A stretch of DNA of 28,289 nt from an uncultured Lentisphaeria bacterium (lineage in GTDB: Bacteria > Verrucomicrobiota > Lentisphaeria > Oligosphaerales > Oligosphaeraceae). Below are positions 1-9,320 of the stretch, piece after piece; position 1 is the first letter of the stretch, and every line of letters starts with the position of its first letter. A model generated the notes under the pieces. The model was not told the DNA's origin. It was given only the letters and a program-made list of their open reading frames with translations, and made no database searches. A program made the position numbers and the translations under genes. The stretch is taken from contig CAKUJM010000036.1 of the NCBI GenBank assembly GCA_934661755.1, forward strand, positions 1 to 28,289. Direction: 5' to 3'.

Positions 1-1
1 A

Positions 2-77
2 TGGAGCGGGCGAACGGATTCGAACCGTCGACAGCTACCTTGGCAAGGTAGCGCTCTACCAACTGAGCTACGCCCGC
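2..77 (-). tRNA. tRNA-Gly(GCC), copy 1
   Basis: Read on the minus strand this is a full cloverleaf. The 7-bp acceptor is GCGGGCG/CGCCCGC, the anticodon loop TTGCCAA gives anticodon GCC, the T-loop is TTCGAAT, the discriminator is U73, and CCA is encoded. U73 is the usual glycine discriminator in bacteria. It is the last of three identical genes in the direction of transcription, and more copies could lie before the window start. Confidence 0.97.
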
Positions 78-91
78 GTCAAAGATGGAGA

Positions 92-167
92 TGGAGCGGG
101 CGAACGGATTCGAACCGTCGACAGCTACCTTGGCAAGGTAGCGCTCTACCAACTGAGCTACGCCCGC
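92..167 (-). tRNA. tRNA-Gly(GCC), copy 2
   Basis: This gene is identical base for base to the flanking copies. The 14-nt spacer is also identical, so the array has an exact 90-bp period. Anticodon GCC and an encoded CCA are both present. It is probably co-transcribed with copies 1 and 3 from the promoter at 284-311. Confidence 0.97.
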
Positions 168-181
168 GTCAAAGATGGAGA

Positions 182-257
182 TGGAGCGGGCGAACGGATT
201 CGAACCGTCGACAGCTACCTTGGCAAGGTAGCGCTCTACCAACTGAGCTACGCCCGC
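182..257 (-). tRNA. tRNA-Gly(GCC), copy 3 (first transcribed)
   Basis: This is the same tRNA-Gly(GCC) with all arms and the encoded CCA. It lies nearest the candidate promoter, 27 nt beyond its 5' end, so it should be the first gene of the transcript. Upstream sequence differs from the inter-tRNA spacer, which marks the edge of the tandem array. Confidence 0.97.
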
Positions 258-283
258 AACTCAATCATCCGGAAAACGCGCTT

Positions 284-311
284 AAGATATTGCATGAATC
301 CGTTTTTTCAA
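284..311 (-). promoter_or_regulatory. Candidate sigma-70 promoter of the tRNA-Gly array
   Basis: On the minus strand there is a -35 box TTGAAA (306-311), a 16-bp spacer and a -10 box TATCTT (284-289). The tRNA 5' end is at 257, about 27 nt beyond the -10 box. The match to consensus is good but not perfect and the position is right for a tRNA operon. Confidence 0.55.
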
Positions 312-342
312 GCGGCATGCGGGTGGTTGGCCGCTTTTTTTT
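310..342 (+). terminator. Rho-independent terminator, plus strand
   Basis: A 7-bp stem AAGCGGC/GCCGCTT (310-316 and 330-336) has a 13-nt loop and runs directly into eight T residues (335-342). It is oriented on the plus strand, so it would stop transcription entering from the left, antisense to the tRNAs. The -35 box of the tRNA promoter overlaps its left arm. Confidence 0.65.
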
Positions 343-345
343 ACC

Positions 346-462
346 CTGAAGGCCGTGAAGTCGGCGCTTTTGCGCCATGATTTCGTCATTTTTCGGTCAC
401 AGGCCCCCGTCGTCGCCTTAAAATTCCTCATTCTGACGCAAAATCGCCTGGCTTCACGAATC
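346..462 (-). repeat. Dispersed inverted-repeat element, copy A
   Basis: This 117-bp element has imperfect terminal inverted repeats. Its left end (352-380) and the reverse complement of its right end share the pattern cgTGAAgnc-ggcg-nTTTTGCGnCA. Its reverse complement aligns along the whole length with 17525-17641 and 18666-18787. It has no coding capacity. It resembles a MITE or REP-type element; no target-site duplication is obvious. Confidence 0.75.
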
Positions 463-712
463 CGGCTTTGCCAAAAATGCGTGATGACGGCCGACGCCAG
501 CGTTTTTGGGGGGCGGCGCATTTGCGTAGGCGAAGTTGGAAAATTCCTTTTTCTGCATTATTTTAGGCGTCATTCTTTGACGTACCGGCGTGCCGCATCC
601 GGCAATGCACTTGCTGCAGCGTTGCGCGGCCGGGGGATGCAAGGCAAATTGCAGGCGGCGCCCGGATGGCGTCGCGGCCACAAAAAAAAACAGCTTCACG
701 GATTCACGGCAG
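463..712. other. Non-coding leader region before the glycosyltransferase
   Basis: I see no supported gene here. Short stretches resemble ends of the dispersed inverted-repeat element, for example gcgaagttgg near 530 and cttcacgg near 693-700, so the region may hold decayed copies. No strong promoter or ribosome binding site was found for the gene at 713. Confidence 0.35.
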
Positions 713-1672
713 ATGGCGCAAATCTCAATCATTATCCCATGCTACAATTGCGGGAAGACGATTTTGAAGTGCCTGGAGTCCGTCAAGAGGCAGAGCTGCC
801 GGGATTTCGAGCTGATTGCTGTCGATGACGCCTCGCAGGACGATACGGTGGCGCGGTTGCAGGCATTTCTGCATGACAACCCCGAGGTGGCGGCGAAAAT
901 CCTGCGTCATGAGAGAAACCATGGGGTGTCGAAAACCCGAAACGACGGCCTGGCGGCGGCGGAGGGGGCGTTTGTCGCCTTTCTGGATGCCGACGATGAA
1001 CTCGACGAGGCCTTTTGCGCGGTGATGACGCGGACCGCAGCCGAAGAAGATGCGGATATGGTCTGCGGAAATATCCAGGTCCACACTCTGAAGGGCGCAT
1101 GCCGTCGCCAGGTCCGCGGGCGGTCGGGGGCGTCGCGCATTGTCATCACGCCCGGCGACGGGCGGCAGCTGTTCCGGGCGCTGCCCTATTTTGACTCGTC
1201 CTGTGCAAAGATATTCCGCCGGTCCGTGCTGCTGCGGTGCGGCATTGCGTTCAACAACGGCTTGAGATATGCGGAGGACACCCTGTTTTCCTGCAGCGTC
1301 GCCCTGAATGCAAGGCGGATAGTGCTGCTGCCCGGATATTGCGGCTACCATTACCTGCTCAATGACAATTCGTGCAGTGTCTGCATTGATCCCCAGGGAC
1401 GGCTTGATTCCCTGAAGGATTTTCTTGTGGAGCTGGAGCGGAGGACTCCGGAAACGGCGCGGCGGATTCTTCTCCGGAAATCCCTGGAGTATGTCTGGAC
1501 GATAAAGAAATATGGCGGCGACCGGAAGCGGTCCATGCTGGACGCCGCCCGGAAGGACGGGCAGCTCTTTTCGATCCTGGACGACTCCATTCGCCGGTTT
1601 GGCGGCTTCAAGCACCGGATGGTGTGGCGTTTTCTGCGCCGTGGAGTCGGCGCCGCGTTGAAGTTCTGGTAG
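713..1672 (+). CDS. Family 2 glycosyltransferase
   Basis: The 319-residue protein begins ISIIIPCYN, the first beta strand of a GT-A fold. A nucleotide-sugar binding segment AVDDAS lies near residue 36-41, and the metal-binding DxD motif is FLDADDE (residues 90-96). These identify an inverting family 2 transferase that moves a sugar from a nucleotide donor onto a surface glycan; donor and acceptor cannot be told from sequence. An in-frame ATG at 590 would add 41 residues unlike the family, so the ATG at 713 is chosen, although no clear Shine-Dalgarno precedes it. No membrane segment is seen. The next gene on the same strand encodes a polysaccharide pyruvyl transferase, which supports a role in exopolysaccharide, capsule or LPS assembly. 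Confidence 0.88.
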   Translation: MAQISIIIPCYNCGKTILKCLESVKRQSCRDFELIAVDDASQDDTVARLQAFLHDNPEVAAKILRHERNHGVSKTRNDGLAAAEGAFVAFLDADDELDEAFCAVMTRTAAEEDADMVCGNIQVHTLKGACRRQVRGRSGASRIVITPGDGRQLFRALPYFDSSCAKIFRRSVLLRCGIAFNNGLRYAEDTLFSCSVALNARRIVLLPGYCGYHYLLNDNSCSVCIDPQGRLDSLKDFLVELERRTPETARRILLRKSLEYVWTIKKYGGDRKRSMLDAARKDGQLFSILDDSIRRFGGFKHRMVWRFLRRGVGAALKFW

Positions 1673-1794
1673 GATGATCCCACCCCCTCGGCACTGCCGA
1701 TGACGGCGGCGCGATGCAAAAAAAAAACTGGAATGACGCGCCGGATGGAGGGCGTGCAAACGACGGCAGGCGGCCTCAAGGCGACCAACAGGAC

Positions 1795-2697
1795 ATGAGC
1801 ATCCACAACTTTCTGGTGAAAACGGCGATTCAGATGGCGAACCTCCCAGGCGAGTTGCTTTCGCCGTCAAGCTGCCTGTATGTCGCAGGCGACCTGCATC
1901 CCAATGGCTTTGCCTTGGATTTCTACAACCATAACCTGGGCGACGACTTGAACATCCCGCTGGTGGCGTACCTCTCCGGGAAGAAGGCCATACCCTTCCG
2001 GTACTCCCTTGTCGGAAAGGGGCGGGACCTGCATCTCGTCATCGGATCGATTCTGGAGGCCTGGAGCTGCGGAAATGCAATCGTCTGGGGCGCGGGGCTG
2101 ATGAATCCGCTGTCGAAGCCGCTGCCGCATCCCAAGGCGATATACGCGGTCCGCGGGCGGCTGACGCGGAACGAATTGATGAAGCAGGGCATTGCCTGTC
2201 CGGAGGTCTATGGCGACCCCGCCATCCTGCTCCCATATTTGTACAATCCAGAGTCACCGGACTCCCCCGGCGACGGACGCGTCGCCCTGGTGCCGCATGT
2301 CTCCGAAACCGGCCATCCGTTTGTCCAGCAATGGCGGAGCCAGGGAGGGATCGTCCTGGACCTTAAGAATTACGGTGACTGGAAAGGCTTTGTGCGAATG
2401 CTCAAATCCTGCCGAAGCATCCTTTCCAGCAGCCTGCATGGGCTGATTCTGGCCGACGCCTATGGCATCCCCTCCCGGAGAATCATCCTCGGGGAACATC
2501 TCGGCCATTTTAAATTCCAGGACTATTATTCCGCATTCCGGGAAAAAACACCTCCTCCGCTGTCTCCGGAGGAGGTGCGCCATTGCCCTGAGGCTGAGCT
2601 TCATCGTAAAATCAGCGAATGCTGGCAGGAAATTCCCGGTGAAATACGCCGGGATCTCCTGAAAAGCTGCCCCTTTCTGAGGGCGGAGCTGCGGTAG
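1795..2697 (+). CDS. Polysaccharide pyruvyl transferase family protein
   Basis: The 300-residue protein has the layout of the pyruvyl transferase family: NHNLGDDLN at 45-53, IVWGAG at 96-101, an RGRLTR segment near 120-125, GDPAILLP at 140-147 and the late SSSLHGLILADAYGIP motif at 211-226. Family members transfer a pyruvyl ketal from phosphoenolpyruvate to a sugar, giving acidic surface polymers; some relatives act on teichuronic-type or S-layer-binding glycans. The ATG at 1795 is preferred because an in-frame ATG at 1714 adds a low-quality N-terminus. AGGA lies very close to the start, so initiation is not well defined. It follows the glycosyltransferase by 122 bp on the same strand. The downstream gene is convergent. 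Confidence 0.88.
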   Translation: MSIHNFLVKTAIQMANLPGELLSPSSCLYVAGDLHPNGFALDFYNHNLGDDLNIPLVAYLSGKKAIPFRYSLVGKGRDLHLVIGSILEAWSCGNAIVWGAGLMNPLSKPLPHPKAIYAVRGRLTRNELMKQGIACPEVYGDPAILLPYLYNPESPDSPGDGRVALVPHVSETGHPFVQQWRSQGGIVLDLKNYGDWKGFVRMLKSCRSILSSSLHGLILADAYGIPSRRIILGEHLGHFKFQDYYSAFREKTPPPLSPEEVRHCPEAELHRKISECWQEIPGEIRRDLLKSCPFLRAELR

Positions 2698-2699
2698 CG

Positions 2700-2714
2700 G
2701 CGGAGGTCATCCGC
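2700..2714. terminator. Small hairpin between convergent genes
   Basis: GCGGA-ggtca-TCCGC forms a 5-bp stem, and AGCGGC/GCCGCT (2696-2701 and 2722-2727) can extend outside it. It fills the 29-bp gap between two convergent stop codons, where a shared terminator is expected. There is no T-run, so support is weak. Confidence 0.3.
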
Positions 2715-2726
2715 AATCATTGCCGC

Positions 2727-3581
2727 TCATTGTCCGCCCAGCCTGGCGACAATTTCGGCGAAGGCCTTCCCGGTGGCGGTCTTGGCGATGCTGTAGGCGA
2801 AGGGCTTTCCGCTGTCACCGCATTGGCAAATCGCCGGGTCGATGGGTATTTTCCCCAGGAAGGGCACGCCGTACTGGCTGGCCAGCTGTTCGCCGGCGCC
2901 GGAGGAGAAGATCTCGGTGACCTCTCCGCAATGCGGGCAGGCGAAGCCGCTCATGTTTTCCACGATTCCCAGCACCGGGAAGTTCAGCTGACGCAGGAAA
3001 TCCAACGACTTGCTCACATCGCTGGCCGCCACTTGCTGCGGGGTGGTCACCACCACCGCGCCGTCGGCCTGCGGAAGCATCTGGCAAACGGTGAGCGGCT
3101 CGTCGCCGGTTCCCGGAGGCGCATCGATGACCAGATAGTCCAGATCGCCCCATTTGACCTCCGCCAGAAATTGCCGGATGACATTGTATTTGAGCGCGCC
3201 CCGCCAGATGACTGCATGGTCGGGCGAGGGCAGGGTGAAGCCGATCGACATCACCTTGAGCGCACCCTTCTCAACCGGGAGGATCCACTCCCCTTCGCCC
3301 ATGAGCTGCTCGCCTTCAAGCTGGAGCATCTTCGGGACGCTGGGGCCATGGAAATCGACATCCATGATGCCGGTGCCGTATCCCTCCAGGGCCAGGCTGG
3401 TTGCCAAATTGACCGCGACCGTGCTCTTGCCGACGCCGCCCTTGCCGGACATGACGAGGATGATATGCTTGATGCGGGAGAGGTTCTCGTGGAGCCGCTG
3501 CTCGTCCTGGGCGCATGCCCCTCCGCATTCACTGCAGCTTTTGCCGCTCGGGCAGCCGCCTTGTTTCTTTTCTTCAGCCAT
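2727..3581 (-). CDS. mrp: Mrp/NBP35-type Fe-S cluster carrier ATPase
   Basis: This 284-residue P-loop ATPase has a deviant Walker A GKGGVGKS (46-53), a switch segment DVDFHGPSVPKML (74-86), APPGTGD (154-160) and the CPHC pair (215-218) that bridges a [4Fe-4S] cluster at the dimer interface. The family (Mrp/ApbC/Nbp35) holds and delivers Fe-S clusters to apoproteins in the cytosol. Four N-terminal cysteines (10, 16, 19, 23) recall the extra cluster site of Nbp35 and are not present in every bacterial Mrp. The start follows GGAGGAG by about a dozen bases; a longer reading frame to 3626 is less likely. It is the last gene of the dnaA-to-mrp minus-strand cluster, 48 bp after rpoN. Confidence 0.92.
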   Translation of the reverse strand: MAEEKKQGGCPSGKSCSECGGACAQDEQRLHENLSRIKHIILVMSGKGGVGKSTVAVNLATSLALEGYGTGIMDVDFHGPSVPKMLQLEGEQLMGEGEWILPVEKGALKVMSIGFTLPSPDHAVIWRGALKYNVIRQFLAEVKWGDLDYLVIDAPPGTGDEPLTVCQMLPQADGAVVVTTPQQVAASDVSKSLDFLRQLNFPVLGIVENMSGFACPHCGEVTEIFSSGAGEQLASQYGVPFLGKIPIDPAICQCGDSGKPFAYSIAKTATGKAFAEIVARLGGQ

Positions 3582-3629
3582 GATTGATCGATTCTCCTCC
3601 CGGGCGGTGCCGGACGCGCCGCCCATTCA

Positions 3630-5159
3630 TCAGTGTTGTCTTCTCATCGACGACGATGGAATGCCGTCAAGATCACGGTATTTGGCCACGGTCCGGCGTT
3701 CCACCGGCAGGCCGGATTTTTTCAGATTGTCGGAGATCGCCTGGTCGGAAAGCGGCGCGGCGGGATCTTCCTGGGCGACCATCTCCTTGATTCGCTCCCG
3801 CACCATCAGGCTGGAGATGCTCTCGCCGCTTTGCTCATTGCGGTAGCCGCCGCCGAAGAAGCTCCGGAATGGCCGCAGCCCCCATGGCGTCCGGAGGTAC
3901 TTGTTGGAGGTGGCGCGGCTGATGGTGCCCTCTGAAAGCTGCAACTTGTCGGCCACCATGGCGAGGGTGAGCGGCCGCATGTCACGGTCGCTGCCGCTTT
4001 CAAACCACCGGTGCTGCACCCGGACGATTTCCGCGGCCACCCGCTTGACGGTCTTCTGGCGGCTGTCAATGGCGCCGATGAGCTGCGAGGCGCTGGCGAT
4101 ATTCTCGTTGAGGTATTTGCGGGTCGCGGAGTCGGTCTGCGGATCGCAGGCCATGCGGACATAAAAGGCGTCCAGGGCCAGCAGCGGGACGTTGTCGCCG
4201 TTCATCCGCACCGTCCAATTGCCGTTTTCGGGGTCCTTTTCGACATAGACATCCGGGGAGACGGCGGGGGCGGCGTCGAATGACAGCGACCATCCCGGAT
4301 TGGGATTGAGGCGCTTTAGCCGCGCGATCGCCGCGGTGGTCTCATCGATGTCCGCGTCGATGTCCCGGGCGATCTGGGGGATGCGGTTCCTGGCCAGGTC
4401 CTCGAGATGGCGGTCGGCGATATCCCATTCCAGGGATCCGGTCAGGCGCATCTGACGCAACTGCAATAGCAGGCATTCGCGCAGGTCGCGGGCGCCGATT
4501 CCCGGCGGATACAGGCTCTGGATGACCTTGACGGCACGGCGGATCTGGTCTTCCGGGACCTTGAAAATCGCGGCCAGCTCATGGTCGGTTTCCGCAAGGT
4601 AGCCGCGCGAATCGACTTCGCCGCACAGGTCATGGCAGAGCCGGGCGAATTGCGGCGGCTTGAGCGCGGAGTCATCCAGCTGGTTTTCCAGCTGGATGCG
4701 CAGGGGCGGGGCGGTGCTGAAGGAGTCGAAGAGGTATTGCCGGTGCTCCTCGGCGTCGGCGTCGCGGCAGCGGCCATCGTGGGCGCATATTTCATCACGG
4801 CTCAATTTGGTGCCGTCGGCGGCCTGGCCGCTGGCATCCCGCCGTCGGTCGAAGGGCGCGATATTCTCAACCACATTGGCCAGCAAGTCGCCGTCATATT
4901 CGCGCAGGTCGCCATCCCATTCGCGTTCCCGCCCCGCCGGGCCATCCGCCGGAGCATCGGCTTGCGGCTGGTCTCCCGGAACCATCTGGGCGCTTTGGAC
5001 CTCCAGCAGCGTGGGGTTGATCTGAAGCTGCTGGTTCACCAGATGCTGCAATTCCATCGCGGGGGCCTGGAGGACCTCCAGCCCCTGCAGCTGCATCGGG
5101 GTGATCTGCTGTTCGAGGCGCTGTGAAGGTGCAATGGATTGGGACAGTTGCAGCGCCAT
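3630..5159 (-). CDS. rpoN: RNA polymerase sigma-54 factor
   Basis: The 509-residue protein has the three sigma-54 parts in order. First is a Gln/Leu-rich activator region I (about 1-50, QLSQ, QQITPMQLQGLEVLQ). Next comes an acidic linker and the core-binding domain. Last is the C-terminal DNA-binding domain, with a helix-turn-helix around LSEGTISRATSNKYL and the RpoN box RRTVAKYRD (488-496). Sigma-54 directs RNA polymerase to -24/-12 promoters and needs an AAA+ enhancer-binding activator. Start at 5159: the stop of the upstream gene is 4 nt away, suggesting translational coupling; an in-frame extension to 5300 would overlap that gene and is rejected. A near-consensus sigma-54 site lies in this window at 10955-10971. 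Confidence 0.96.
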   Translation of the reverse strand: MALQLSQSIAPSQRLEQQITPMQLQGLEVLQAPAMELQHLVNQQLQINPTLLEVQSAQMVPGDQPQADAPADGPAGREREWDGDLREYDGDLLANVVENIAPFDRRRDASGQAADGTKLSRDEICAHDGRCRDADAEEHRQYLFDSFSTAPPLRIQLENQLDDSALKPPQFARLCHDLCGEVDSRGYLAETDHELAAIFKVPEDQIRRAVKVIQSLYPPGIGARDLRECLLLQLRQMRLTGSLEWDIADRHLEDLARNRIPQIARDIDADIDETTAAIARLKRLNPNPGWSLSFDAAPAVSPDVYVEKDPENGNWTVRMNGDNVPLLALDAFYVRMACDPQTDSATRKYLNENIASASQLIGAIDSRQKTVKRVAAEIVRVQHRWFESGSDRDMRPLTLAMVADKLQLSEGTISRATSNKYLRTPWGLRPFRSFFGGGYRNEQSGESISSLMVRERIKEMVAQEDPAAPLSDQAISDNLKKSGLPVERRTVAKYRDLDGIPSSSMRRQH

Positions 5160-5163
5160 CAGC

Positions 5164-6363
5164 TCAGCTGTCCAGACGGATCTGCAGGCCGGTGAGATAA
5201 TGCCCTTCCGGGAATGCGGGGGATTGCGGATGATCAGGCGCCTGGCTGAAGGAGCGCACGATGCGGGCGCTGCGGTCGGCGTCCGTGAGGGCCTCGGCAA
5301 TGATGGTGCGGAAGAACTCCGGCGTCATTGCTCCGGAACAGGAGAAGGTCAGCAATGTCCCGTGCGGCCGCAGCAGCTTGCAGGCGAGCAAGTTGATATC
5401 CTTGTACCCATGGGCGGCCTTGAGCAGCTGCGCCTTGGTGGCGGCAAATTTCGGCGGATCAAGCACAATGACGTCAAAGGAGCGGCGCTGATCCCGGAAT
5501 TTGCGCAGCATGGTGAACATGTCCGCCTTGATGAATTCCAGGTTCGGGGCATCCGCCATGCCGTTGAGGGCGGCATTGGCCTGCGCCAGCGCAATGGCCT
5601 CCTTGGCGCCATCCAGGAAGCATACGGCTTTGGCGCCGGCGCGCGCGGCCCGCAGCCCGAAGGCGCCGGAATAGCAACAGCAATCCAGCACCTCGGCGCC
5701 GGGGGCCAGCGCATCGATGGCCAGGCGGTTTTCGCGCTGATCGAGATAGAAGCCGGTCTTATGGCCGCCGGGCAGGTCCATGCGCAGCGCAAGGCCATCC
5801 TCGGCGATGGCCAGATCATCCGGCGGGGGCGCACCCCAAAGCAGGCCGTCATGCAGGGGCAGACCCTCGCGTTTGCGCGAATCGGCATCCGATCGCTCGT
5901 AGATGCCCTTGATGCCGGGCAGCGACGAAAGCTTCTCCACGATCTGCCTTTTCCAGTGCTCCGCTCCCGCGCCGAGGAACTCGCAGCTAAGGTAGCCGCC
6001 ATAATGATCGACGACCAGCGCCGGCAGTCCGTCGGCTTCGCCATGGATCAGACGGCAGCAGCGGTCCGGCCACAGCCCCAGCGCGACGCGGTAGGCGACG
6101 GCGTCATCGATGCGCCGCGAAAAAAAATCGCCGTCGATGGACTCGGCGGGATCGAAGCTCCATGCCCGCGCCCGGATCTGCGATGATGGCGAGTATGCGG
6201 CAGTGGCCAGCCACGCGTTGTCGCTGCCGCGGACCACCACGGTCTCGCCTGGCTGGGGGTCGCCGATCACCTTGCCGACCGCTCCGGAGAAAATCCACGG
6301 ATGACGGCGCCTCAACGAGGCCTCGCGCCCCGGCAGAAGGAAAATCTGCTTGAAGATGCTCAT
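5164..6363 (-). CDS. rlmI: RlmI-like 23S rRNA cytosine methyltransferase
   Basis: The 399-residue class I SAM-dependent methyltransferase has a PUA-like N-terminus (about 1-75, starting with RRRHPWIFSGAV), a central EEHUD-like part and a Rossmann domain. Motif I is CCCYSGAFGL (228-237), the substrate/SAM loop is DPPKF (302-306) and the SCS motif (341-343) holds the likely catalytic cysteine. RlmI makes m5C1962 in 23S rRNA; close paralogues modify other sites, so the exact target is inferred. Its ATG overlaps the stop of the preceding kinase gene as ATGA, and its stop is 4 nt before rpoN, so it is firmly inside the operon. Confidence 0.88.
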   Translation of the reverse strand: MSIFKQIFLLPGREASLRRRHPWIFSGAVGKVIGDPQPGETVVVRGSDNAWLATAAYSPSSQIRARAWSFDPAESIDGDFFSRRIDDAVAYRVALGLWPDRCCRLIHGEADGLPALVVDHYGGYLSCEFLGAGAEHWKRQIVEKLSSLPGIKGIYERSDADSRKREGLPLHDGLLWGAPPPDDLAIAEDGLALRMDLPGGHKTGFYLDQRENRLAIDALAPGAEVLDCCCYSGAFGLRAARAGAKAVCFLDGAKEAIALAQANAALNGMADAPNLEFIKADMFTMLRKFRDQRRSFDVIVLDPPKFAATKAQLLKAAHGYKDINLLACKLLRPHGTLLTFSCSGAMTPEFFRTIIAEALTDADRSARIVRSFSQAPDHPQSPAFPEGHYLTGLQIRLDS

Positions 6364-7360
6364 GACGCGCCCAATGCCTCCAATAGCTCGCGCGATTCGA
6401 TGGCGCGGGTGCCGACGTATCCCACGACGATCCCCGCGGCATGGTTGGCGATCTCCGCCGCTTCCTGCGGTGAGGTCCCCGCCGCCAGCGCCATGGTCAT
6501 GGTCGCCATGACGGTGTCGCCGGCCCCGGAGACATCGAATACGCGCTGGGCACGGGTGGGGATGTGGACCGGCACGGACAATTGCGGCGTGAACAGCGCC
6601 ATGCCTTCGGCACCCAGCGTGATCAGCAGCAGTTCGCAGCGCCAGCGCCGCAGCAGTTCCCGGCCGACCGCCATCAGCGGCTGGTCGCGCACCGGGTCGC
6701 CGATGCCGCGTTCGTATGGCATCCCCGCCAGGGCGAAGGCCTCGGCGCGATTGGGAGTCATCAGACGGATGCCGTCAAGGTCGAAGGCGTGGGCGGGATG
6801 GGGATCCAGGGCGACGAAGATGCCGTTCCGCCGTGCCAGGTCCACTGCCGATTGCATGAACTGGCGGGTGAAAAGCCCCTTGGCATAGTCCTCCATGATC
6901 AGGGCGCTGCACCGCTGCGTCTTCAACAGCACCGACAGCCGATCCAGAATCTCTCCGCGCATGGCGTCGGTGATGGTCTGCGGATCCTCGCGGTCGATGC
7001 GCACAACCTGCTGGGATCCCGCCAGTACCCGGGTCTTGACTGTCGTCGGCACCGCCCGCTCCTCCAGTATCCGTGCCGCATCCACGCCGGCGTCGCTTAG
7101 CAGCTGGCGCAGACGCGCCCCGTCCTGGTCGGCGCCGACAACGCCGAAGGCCGCCGCCTGTGCGCCCAGCGACAATACATTCCTGGCGACATTGGCCGCT
7201 CCGCCGGGGACGCAATTCTCGTGCTCGACCAGAACCACCGGCACCGGCGCCTCCTGCGAGATGCGGGTCGCCCGCCCCCAGGTATAGCGGTCGAGCATCA
7301 AGTCCCCCAGCACCGCCAGGCGGTAGCGCGGAAAGTCTTCAACGATTTTTGCCAGCGGGG

Positions 7361-7364
<4 letters not shown>
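6360..7364 (-). CDS. rfaE1: D-glycero-beta-D-manno-heptose-7-phosphate kinase (RfaE1/HldA)
   Basis: This 334-residue PfkB-family kinase matches the N-terminal half of HldE: LGDLMLDRYTWG (19-30), RISQEAPVPV (34-43), GGAANVARNV (54-63) and the C-terminal PfkB signature DVSGAGD (277-283), whose last Asp is the catalytic base. It phosphorylates heptose 7-phosphate at C1 on the way to ADP-heptose for LPS inner core. The nucleotidyltransferase half of bifunctional HldE is missing, so a separate rfaE2/hldC must exist elsewhere. It overlaps both neighbours by ATGA (aspS upstream, rlmI downstream), a sign of coupled translation. Other PfkB sugar kinases are possible but the RISQEAP segment is typical of this family. 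Confidence 0.92.
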
Positions 7365-9163
<1,799 letters not shown>

Positions 9164-9280
9164 TGACGTGGTATACCCTTTTTGGACCCGTCGGGCGACA
9201 GGCTGGAAAAACTCCGCCGGGGCGCACAGAGTGCGCTTGCCGGCGCAACGCGAAATATAAGCCTTCAAACAGCGGCAACA

Positions 9281-9309
9281 GGACCGGCGGGGGCAATAAT
9301 CGCCGGTCC
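9281..9309 (-). terminator. Hairpin after dnaA
   Basis: A perfect 9-bp inverted repeat GGACCGGCG/CGCCGGTCC (9281-9289 and 9301-9309) with an 11-nt loop lies just past the dnaA stop. There is no clear U-tract on the minus strand, so it may be an attenuator or RNA-processing stem rather than a full terminator. Confidence 0.45.
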
Positions 9310-9320
9310 CGTCCGGATTC

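Larger units (their letters stand above)
1..257 (-). repeat. Tandem 90-bp tRNA-Gly repeat array
   Basis: Three complete units of 90 bp each comprise a tRNA plus a 14-nt spacer. No base difference is visible between the units, including the spacers. Perfect spacer identity points to recent tandem duplication or ongoing gene conversion. The array is cut by the left edge of the window. Confidence 0.95.

Noticed and set aside
1..257. CRISPR-like regular repeats
   Set aside because: The 90-bp units are complete tRNA-Gly genes, and the spacers are identical rather than unique.
725..1870. 381-codon open frame antisense to the glycosyltransferase
   Set aside because: The opposite strand carries a complete GT2 with all motifs; this frame has none.
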